Below, piece after piece: positions 9,101 through 13,184 of a DNA stretch of 13,184 bases. This DNA comes from Candidatus Omnitrophica bacterium 4484_49 (lineage in GTDB: Bacteria > Omnitrophota > Gorgyraeia > Kaelpiales > Kaelpiaceae), in contig NATI01000022.1 of NCBI GenBank assembly GCA_002085265.1, positions 1 to 13,184 on the forward strand, in the 5' to 3' direction. Both the position numbers and the translations under genes were made by a program. Under the pieces are notes generated by a model. It did no database searches, was not told where the DNA came from, and saw only the letters and a program-made list of their open reading frames with translations. How positions within the stretch are numbered: position 1 is the stretch's first letter; each line of letters starts with the position of its first letter.

Positions 9101-9931
9101 TATTTCTGGGATATCTTCTTTTATTATTGGAATTTCTCTTACGCCCATCTTTTCTAATCTCTGTGTCAATTGGGTGGTCAGAATTTCATATTTGGGAATC
9201 ACTATTTGATTGGTTTCTGGTTCTATAATTTCTATTGCCAGAACTTTCCCCACTACTTTTCTCCAGTCTCCACGGCTGTCAATTTTTATTTTTTCTATTC
9301 CTCCGAATTGATTAAGAATATCTTCGTCACTGGCAAACCCTAATGCTCGCAGTAAGGTCGTAATAGGGAATTTCCTTCTCCGATCTATATACACATTCAA
9401 GCATCGCGATTGGTCAAATTCGAATTCCAACCAGCTACCATAATAAGGAACAATTCTGGCACTGAATGTAACCTTGCCAGTGGGTTCTATTGTTTCCTCG
9501 AAGCTTACACCTGGAGAGCGATGAAGTTGGCTCACGACAACTCGTTCATCTCCATTTATTATGAATGTCCCTTTGGGTGTCATATATGGAAGGTCGCAGA
9601 GGTATACCTCCTGTTCCTTTATCTCCCTGGGTGTTTTTAATCTAAGTTTTACTCTCAAAGGTACAGCATAGGTAACTTCCCGCCTCTTACATTCCTCTAT
9701 AGAATATTTCGGTTTGCCCACTATATAGTAGAGATATTCCAGTCGATAGTTCCCATCAGCACTTTCAATGGGAAAAGTTTCTTTTAACACAGCTTCTAAT
9801 CCCTGATGTCTTCTTCTTGTTTTGGCTATCTCTTCCTGAAGAAAGTCCCGATAGGAAGAAAGTTGAATATCTATCAAATTGGGCACTTCTATCGGGAATT
9901 CTACTTTTGCATAACTTACCCGTTTAGCCAT
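6179..9931 (-). CDS. rpoB: DNA-directed RNA polymerase subunit beta
   Basis: This is the second-largest RNA polymerase core subunit. With beta' it forms the active-site cleft, and it is the target of rifampicin. The product is 1250 residues. It has the rifampicin region [19 protein letters not shown] (443-461), [16 protein letters not shown] (489-504), [15 protein letters not shown] (726-740), the active-site [12 protein letters not shown] (1005-1016; Lys1007 and Lys1015) and [20 protein letters not shown] (1148-1167). Residues about 865-984 form a charged coiled-coil-rich insertion matching SI2. The usual C-terminus is followed by a Lys/Glu-rich tail (about 1229-1250). Start [20 protein letters not shown] is typical, with a GAGGTGG SD. 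No attenuator is visible in the short gap after rplL (18 bases). Residues 440-442 differ from the common bacterial sequence (see findings). Confidence 0.99.
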   Translation of the reverse strand: [1250 protein letters not shown]

Positions 9932-9949
9932 TCAGACCACCTCTCAAAA

Positions 9950-10395
9950 TTATTTCAATTCCACTTTTGCCCCTACTGCTTCCAATTTCTTTTTTATCTC
10001 TTCTGCTTCTTCCTTTTTCACCCCAGTGACCACTGGTTTTGGTGCTGATTCCACAAGTTCTTTTGCCTCTTTCAATCCCAGATTTGTTACCGCTCTCACC
10101 TCTTTAATTACCTGAATTTTTCCTCTGCCTCTCCTGCCTGTGGAGCTGCTCCTGGTTGTACCCCTGCTGCTACTCCCATAACTGGCATGGCAGCGCTAAC
10201 TCCAAATTTGTCTTCCAGTGCTTTAACCAGATTCGCCAACTCCAGAACTGATAGGGATTCAATTTCATCAATTATCTTCTTTTCTTTTTCTCCCAGTTCC
10301 ACAGAACTTTCCTGGTGTTTCTCTTCTTGTTTAACTTCTTCTTTTGCTTCTTCCTGTTTTACTTCCTGTTCCTGATTTTGAATATTTTCTGCCAT
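9950..10395 (-). pseudogene. rplL: 50S ribosomal protein L7/L12, disrupted by a frame-shifting deletion
   Basis: L7/L12 forms the flexible stalk that recruits and activates EF-Tu, EF-G and IF2. The first frame runs from ATG 10395 to a TAA at 10110-10108 (95 residues). It gives a Glu/Lys/Gln-rich leader (1-37), the dimerisation helices (KKIIDEIESLSVLELANLVKALEDKFGV, 39-66) and an Ala/Gly/Pro hinge ending GEAEEKFR. The C-terminal domain continues in another frame from about 10120 to the TAA at 9952-9950, reading IQVIKEVRAVTNLGLKEAKE to VGAKVELK. Between EEK and IQVIK the family has the first beta strand and turn (about TEFDVxLKxAGANK), which is absent. The loss is therefore about 37-43 bases, not a multiple of three, at the A5 tract 10117-10121. 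Both flanks are otherwise clean, so the lesion is recent or a sequence or assembly error. The gene sits in its normal place between rplJ and rpoB. Confidence 0.9.
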
Positions 10396-10402
10396 TTTCT
10401 CT

Positions 10403-10410
10403 ACCTCCTT
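10403..10410 (-). promoter_or_regulatory. Strong Shine-Dalgarno of rplL
   Basis: AAGGAGGT lies 7 bases before the ATG at 10395, in the 17-base rplJ-rplL gap. It supports that start, and with it the unusual charged N-terminal extension of L7/L12. A near-consensus SD agrees with the need to make several copies of L12 per ribosome. It also argues that the gene was under normal selection until the lesion arose. Confidence 0.85.
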
Positions 10411-10412
10411 CC

Positions 10413-10940
10413 TTATTGAGATTCTTTTTTTTCTTTAATTTGCCTTAAAGCATTAACCAAAGCATTTATATTAGCCTTAAGAATATATACCAGATTGGAA
10501 ATTGGAGATTTAATTAGCCCTACTACCTGAGCATAGAGAGCATCACGAGAGGGCAGGTCAGCGATTCTCAACATCCCTTTTTCGTCAAATACTTTCCCCT
10601 CCAGATATCCTGCCCTGAGTTTAAGCCCCTCATGTTCTTTACTTAAATCTTTAAGTTGTTTTGCAACTTGGATAGGATCTCCGACTCCATATACAATCCC
10701 CACCTCTCCTTGAATGCAATCTAATATTTCCTGTAATTGCAGTTCATGTAATGCTCGCCTCAGGAGGTTATTTCTGACCACCGTCATTTCTGAAGAAATC
10801 TTTCTTAATTTTGTGCGGATATCGTTCATGGCAATTGCATTAATTCCTTTAAAATTCGTAAATAATATATATTGTGAAGATTGGATTCGCTTCTTGTATT
10901 CATTTACCATTAGTTGTCTGGTAAGAGTACCTACTTTCAT
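10413..10940 (-). CDS. rplJ: 50S ribosomal protein L10
   Basis: L10 anchors L7/L12 dimers to 23S rRNA at the base of the stalk. The product is 175 residues, slightly longer than E. coli L10 (165). Recognisable parts are the N-terminal helix (TLTRQLMVNEYKKRI), NFKGINAIAMNDIRTKLR (29-46) and VVRNNLLRRAL (54-64). The C-terminal helix (about 147-175, NLVYILKANINALVNALRQ) binds L12 dimers; its length may allow more than two, but I cannot settle the number. The ATG overlaps the rplA stop as ATGA, and its SD (GGGGAGGT) is written in the last rplA codons. Because of this overlap there is no separate L10 leader of the E. coli type in front of the gene. The stop is TAA. Confidence 0.98.
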   Translation of the reverse strand: MKVGTLTRQLMVNEYKKRIQSSQYILFTNFKGINAIAMNDIRTKLRKISSEMTVVRNNLLRRALHELQLQEILDCIQGEVGIVYGVGDPIQVAKQLKDLSKEHEGLKLRAGYLEGKVFDEKGMLRIADLPSRDALYAQVVGLIKSPISNLVYILKANINALVNALRQIKEKKESQ

Positions 10941-11632
10941 CTTGTAACCTCCCCGAGGTCTATCTTAAGTCCCGGTCCCATGGTAGTGGATACAGCCATT
11001 TTTTTAATATACTGTCCACGTGCGGAAGCAGGTTTTGCTCTATAGAGAGCATCAAGGAATGTATTGATGTTTTCTATTAGGTGTTCCACAGGGAAAGAAA
11101 TTTTCCCAATACCTACATTTACCACACCAGTTCTATCTACTTTGAAGTCCAGTTTACCGGCCTTTGCTTCTTTAATCGCCTTCTGTAATTGGTCGGTAAC
11201 AGTTCCTACTTTAGGACTGGGCATTAGGCCTCGTGGTCCTAAAATTTTCCCCAGTTTCCCAACCTCTCGCATCATATCCGGAGTGGCTATTGCTACATCA
11301 AAGCCCAGCCATCCCCCTTGAATTTTGGATATTAATTCCTCACTCCCCACATAATCAGCTCCGGCAGCCTTGGCTTCTTTTTCCTTTTCTCCTTTAGTAA
11401 ATACAAGAACTTTGATGTCCTTTCCCAGACCATGAGGAAGGACCACGCTTCCCCTAACCATCTGGTCACTCTTTTTGGGGTCAACGTTGAGCTTACAGGA
11501 GACTTCTACAGTCTCATCGAATTTGGGATGGGGAATCTCTTTTAACGTTTCCACTGCTTCTTTGATGGTGTAAGTTCTTCTGGTGTCTACTTTCTCCAGA
11601 ATCTCCTTAAATCTTTTGGTCTTTTTTACCAT
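10937..11632 (-). CDS. rplA: 50S ribosomal protein L1
   Basis: L1 binds 23S rRNA at the E-site side, forms the mobile L1 stalk and helps release deacylated tRNA. The product is 231 residues (E. coli 234). The family signature GKLGKILGPRGLMPSPKVGT lies at 125-144. FKVDRTGVVNVGIGKISF (163-180) and the C-terminal MAVSTTMGPGLKID (212-225) are also conserved. The gene starts 2 bases after the rplK stop, so an L1 autoregulatory target of the E. coli type cannot lie between these genes. Its SD (GAGGGA) overlaps the last codons of rplK. The stop overlaps the rplJ start by 4 bases. Confidence 0.99.
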   Translation of the reverse strand: MVKKTKRFKEILEKVDTRRTYTIKEAVETLKEIPHPKFDETVEVSCKLNVDPKKSDQMVRGSVVLPHGLGKDIKVLVFTKGEKEKEAKAAGADYVGSEELISKIQGGWLGFDVAIATPDMMREVGKLGKILGPRGLMPSPKVGTVTDQLQKAIKEAKAGKLDFKVDRTGVVNVGIGKISFPVEHLIENINTFLDALYRAKPASARGQYIKKMAVSTTMGPGLKIDLGEVTR

Positions 11633-11634
11633 TT

Positions 11635-12066
11635 TTATCCCTCAACCACCTCTATGCCCATACTGCGGGCGGTTCCCTCAATTATCCTCATAGCCATTTC
11701 AATATCGGTAGTATTTAAATCAGAAAGTTTCTCCTGGGCTATCTGTTTCAGTTTCTCTCTGGTAATTTTTCCTACTTTTTCTTTATTGGGGACTCCAGAG
11801 CCTTTTGCCAGTCCACAGGCCTGCTTCAGCAGTACAGATACCGGAGGGTTTTTTATTATAAAGCTGAAACTCCTATCTTCATAAACATCAATTTCCACCG
11901 GTAATATAAGGCCCATTTTATCTTTTGTTTTATCGTTAAATGCCTTACAGAACTCCATAATATTAACACCATGCTGACCGAGAGCAGGACCTACTGGGGG
12001 TGAGGGATTTGCCTGCCCTCCTGGACAATAGAGTTTAATTTTTGCTACAACTTTTTTCTTAGCCAT
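11635..12066 (-). CDS. rplK: 50S ribosomal protein L11
   Basis: L11 binds the GTPase-associated region of 23S rRNA, contacts EF-G and EF-Tu, and is needed for RelA activation in species that use it. The product is 143 residues, near the usual 141-142. The N-terminal domain has PGGQANPSPPVGPALGQHGV (15-34), including the proline-rich segment of the thiostrepton site, followed by NIMEFCKAFN. The C-terminal signature is RIIEGTARSMGIEV (127-140). The gene starts 2 bases after nusG, and its AAGGA SD is encoded in the last nusG codons (Glu-Arg-Ile). Confidence 0.99.
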   Translation of the reverse strand: MAKKKVVAKIKLYCPGGQANPSPPVGPALGQHGVNIMEFCKAFNDKTKDKMGLILPVEIDVYEDRSFSFIIKNPPVSVLLKQACGLAKGSGVPNKEKVGKITREKLKQIAQEKLSDLNTTDIEMAMRIIEGTARSMGIEVVEG

Positions 12067-12068
12067 TT

Positions 12069-12599
12069 TTATATCCTTTCCACTTGCCAGAATTCCAGCT
12101 CCACAGGCGTCTGCCTGCCAAATATGGTAAGTAGGACCTTTATTTTACCCTTTTCCAGATTTACTTCTTCTACCTTGCCGTTAAAGTTTGTAAATGGCCC
12201 ATCTACAACTCTTATAGTTTCACCTTTTTCAAACACCACTTTGGGTCGAGGTTGCTCTATTCTCTCTTCACTCTGCTGTTTGATTTTTAATACCTCTTCT
12301 TCTGGAAGTGGTACCGGTTTATCCCCAGAACTCAGAAATCTGATCACACCAGGTGTCCTTTTTATCAGAAGCCAGGTGTCATCGTTCATTTCCATCTGCA
12401 CTAATACATATCCCGGGTAAAACTTACGTTCGCTAACTCTTTTTTTTCCGGCTTTAACCTCGGTTACCTTTTCAGTAGGGACAAAGACCTCTTTTATCAA
12501 ATTTTCCAGCCCCTCTTGTTTAATTATGTTATCCAGTGCCTGTTTCACTTTATATTCCTGCCCTGTCTGAGTCTGGACGATATACCATTCCATTTTCAC
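12069..12599 (-). CDS. nusG: Transcription termination/antitermination protein NusG
   Basis: NusG binds the RNA polymerase clamp through its NGN domain, and ribosomal S10 or Rho through its KOW domain, coupling transcription with translation or termination. The NGN domain spans about 1-105 (EWYIVQTQTGQEYKVKQAL and RKFYPGYVLVQMEM). The KOW motif is at about 126-160 (GETIRVVDGPFTNFNGKVEEV). The product is 176 residues if it starts at GTG 12599, which overlaps the secE TGA as GTGA. An in-frame ATG at 12593 gives 174 residues (MEWYIVQT). Neither has a strong SD. The overlap favours coupled initiation at or near this point, and I cannot choose firmly. Length and domains are normal, with no large insertion. 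Confidence 0.98.
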   Translation of the reverse strand: MKMEWYIVQTQTGQEYKVKQALDNIIKQEGLENLIKEVFVPTEKVTEVKAGKKRVSERKFYPGYVLVQMEMNDDTWLLIKRTPGVIRFLSSGDKPVPLPEEEVLKIKQQSEERIEQPRPKVVFEKGETIRVVDGPFTNFNGKVEEVNLEKGKIKVLLTIFGRQTPVELEFWQVERI

Positions 12600-12781
12600 T
12601 TCAGCAGAAATGTCATCAATCTTGAGAGTAAAAAGTCAATAACCCCGATGTAAATAGCCAGAAAAGCCACAAATATAAATGTCACTACCGTTGCCCCAAT
12701 AAGCTCATTTTTACTGGGCCAGGAGACCTTTTTTAGCTCTAACTTTACTTCCTTCAAAAACTTAGAAAACTTACCAACCAT
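12596..12781 (-). CDS. secE: Preprotein translocase subunit SecE
   Basis: SecE clamps the two halves of the SecY channel in the plasma membrane and is essential for protein export. The 61-residue product is the short single-span type. An N-terminal amphipathic segment carries the family motif VKLELKKVSWPSKNEL (12-27). One membrane helix follows (about 29-52, GATVVTFIFVAFLAIYIGVI), with a short hydrophobic tail. The three-span form of E. coli is not present. The start at 12781 has GGGAGA 9 bases upstream. A terminator-like hairpin ends only 18 bases before this ATG, so secE expression probably depends on read-through or on processing of the tRNA-containing transcript. The stop overlaps nusG. 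Confidence 0.96.
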   Translation of the reverse strand: MVGKFSKFLKEVKLELKKVSWPSKNELIGATVVTFIFVAFLAIYIGVIDFLLSRLMTFLLK

Positions 12782-12799
12782 TTTCCATTTTCTCCCAAT

Positions 12800-12823
12800 A
12801 AAAAATAGCAGTATTTACTGCTA
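12800..12823 (-). terminator. Terminator-like hairpin or attenuator between tRNA-Trp and secE
   Basis: On the minus strand a perfect palindrome (TAGCAGTA/TACTGCTA, usable as a 7-base stem with an AAAT loop, 12823-12806) is followed at once by TTTTTT (12805-12800). This is the form of an intrinsic terminator, with a modest stem of three G-C pairs. It lies 6 bases downstream of the mature tRNA-Trp 3' end and 18 bases before secE. No room for a promoter remains between it and secE, so it most likely ends part of the tuf-rpmG-tRNA transcripts and lets the rest read through. Confidence 0.65.
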
Positions 12824-12829
12824 CCTTTA

Positions 12830-12904
12830 CAGGCCTGGAGGGACTCGAACCCCCAACCCCCGGATTTGGAGTCCGGTGCTCTATCCAGTTAGAGCTACAG
12901 GCCT
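12830..12904 (-). tRNA. trnW: tRNA-Trp (anticodon CCA)
   Basis: The 75-base cloverleaf folds fully. The acceptor stem is AGGCCTG/CAGGCCT and the D stem is GCTC/GAGC. The anticodon stem CCGGA/TCCGG has loop CTCCAAA, with CCA as anticodon. The variable loop has 5 bases, and the T arm is GGGGG-TTCGAGT-CCCTC with one G-T pair. The discriminator is G, as expected for bacterial tRNA-Trp. The 3' CCA is not encoded and must be added by CCA-transferase. Its place between rpmG and secE, downstream of tuf, is a known arrangement in several bacterial phyla. Confidence 0.97.
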
Positions 12905-12922
12905 ATTCGCATTGGCCATAAT

Positions 12923-13072
12923 TTATTTCACCTCTTTGTGTACAGTATGTTTTCTGCAGGACTTACAGTACTTTTTCAGTTCCAGTCTGTCAGAAGTATT
13001 TTTTTTATTTTTAGATGTTAGATAGTTTCTGGAACCACATTCTTTACATGCTAAAGTAATATTTATTCTCAT
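12923..13072 (-). CDS. rpmG: 50S ribosomal protein L33, zinc-ribbon type
   Basis: L33 is a small 50S protein near the E site. The 49-residue product starts MRINITLACKECGSRNYLTSKNKKN and ends HTVHKEVK. It has two CxxC pairs (C9/C12 and C36/C39), marking the zinc-binding form rather than the cysteine-free paralogue. Length matches the family (49-55). The start at 13072 has only a weak upstream GGA, and the gene follows the tuf stop by 6 bases, so it is probably translated by coupling. The tRNA-Trp begins 18 bases downstream. Confidence 0.95.
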   Translation of the reverse strand: MRINITLACKECGSRNYLTSKNKKNTSDRLELKKYCKSCRKHTVHKEVK

Positions 13073-13078
13073 CGTATG

Positions 13079-13184
13079 TTATTCCACTATTTCTGACACC
13101 ACACCTGCACCTACAGTTCTACCACCTTCTCTTATAGCAAACCTCAATTCCTTCTCCAGTGCTACGGGCTTTATAAGTTCCACC
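13079..13184 (-). CDS. tuf: Elongation factor Tu, C-terminal 34 residues (runs off the right edge)
   Basis: EF-Tu delivers aminoacyl-tRNA to the ribosome. Only the end of domain 3 is visible: VELIKPVALEKELRFAIREG followed by GRTVGAGVVSEIVE and TAA. This matches the conserved EF-Tu ending (REGGRTVGAGVV). The rest of the gene lies beyond the window. Its position just before rpmG and tRNA-Trp is the usual place of the tufB-type copy. Whether a second tuf follows fusA cannot be seen here. Confidence 0.97.
   Translation of the reverse strand, partial: VELIKPVALEKELRFAIREGGRTVGAGVVSEIVE

Noticed and set aside
9950..10120. Programmed -1 frameshift restoring full-length L7/L12
   Set aside because: Slipping back one base at the A5 tract would join EEK to IQVIKEVR. 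The site is GGAAAAATTC, not a good X XXY YYZ heptamer, and no stimulatory structure is obvious. The product would still lack the first beta strand of the domain, so a deletion or sequence error explains it better.
75..12420. Many plus-strand reading frames of 60-150 codons
   Set aside because: All lie antisense to strongly conserved genes, have Ser/Phe/Ile-rich composition typical of antisense frames, and show no recognisable domain.
12771..12788. Five-codon leader peptide (Met-Glu-Asn-Gly-Trp) just before secE, next to tRNA-Trp
   Set aside because: It suggests Trp-dependent attenuation, but it lies after the hairpin, overlaps the secE start and has a single Trp codon. Chance is the simplest reading.
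12830..12904. AGGCCT inverted repeats at both ends of the tRNA region as a mobile-element or attachment site
   Set aside because: They are the two sides of the tRNA-Trp acceptor stem. No integrase or duplicated tRNA end is present.
1..13184. A previously undescribed system hidden in the window
   Set aside because: Every coding segment is a recognised transcription, translation or secretion gene in a conserved order, and the remaining gaps are at most 65 bases.

Overview
The window is one continuous run of minus-strand housekeeping genes, read from high to low coordinates: tuf (3' end only), rpmG, tRNA-Trp, secE, nusG, rplK, rplA, rplJ, rplL, rpoB, rpoC, rpsL, rpsG and fusA (5' part only). 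This is the bacterial secE-nusG-rplKAJL-rpoBC block joined to the str cluster (rpsL-rpsG-fusA). I see no genuine plus-strand gene. Plus-strand reading frames here are shadows of the conserved genes. There is no mobile element, CRISPR array, phage gene or accessory cassette, and no stretch over about 65 bases without a gene.

The organism is a bacterium with moderately AT-rich DNA. RNA polymerase carries two lineage-specific insertions: a coiled-coil-rich SI2 domain in beta and an SI3 domain splitting the trigger loop in beta'. These are typical of Proteobacteria and many other Gram-negative-type phyla, and are absent from Firmicutes, Actinobacteria and Thermus. I cannot name the phylum from the sequence alone; an uncultured lineage is possible.

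Region by region: 13184-12830 is the tail of EF-Tu, the small zinc-type L33 gene and a tRNA-Trp. A short hairpin with a T-run, resembling an intrinsic terminator or attenuator, sits at 12800-12823, just before secE. From 12781 to 9950 come secE, nusG and the L11-L1-L10-L7/L12 genes, with gaps of 2-17 bases or 4-base overlaps. From 9931 to 2197 are rpoB and rpoC, overlapping by 8 bases. From 2195 to 1 are rpsL, rpsG and fusA. Several Shine-Dalgarno (SD) sites are written inside the last codons of the preceding gene, so translation of neighbours is probably coupled. The products work together: RNA polymerase core and NusG for transcription; L1, L10, L11, L12, S7, S12, L33, EF-G and EF-Tu for translation; SecE for the membrane translocon.

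The one striking anomaly is rplL. The N-terminal half is intact, but the frame is lost at an A5 tract at 10117-10121. The C-terminal domain then continues in another frame, lacking its first beta strand (about 12-14 codons). For a normally essential gene this means a sequence or assembly error, a recent deletion compensated elsewhere, or something unusual. Secondary points of interest are the terminator-like hairpin before secE, an inverted repeat that places the rpsG SD in a hairpin loop, a four-unit heptamer repeat between rpsG and fusA, and natural variation in the rifampicin pocket of RpoB. I did not find a previously undescribed biological system.
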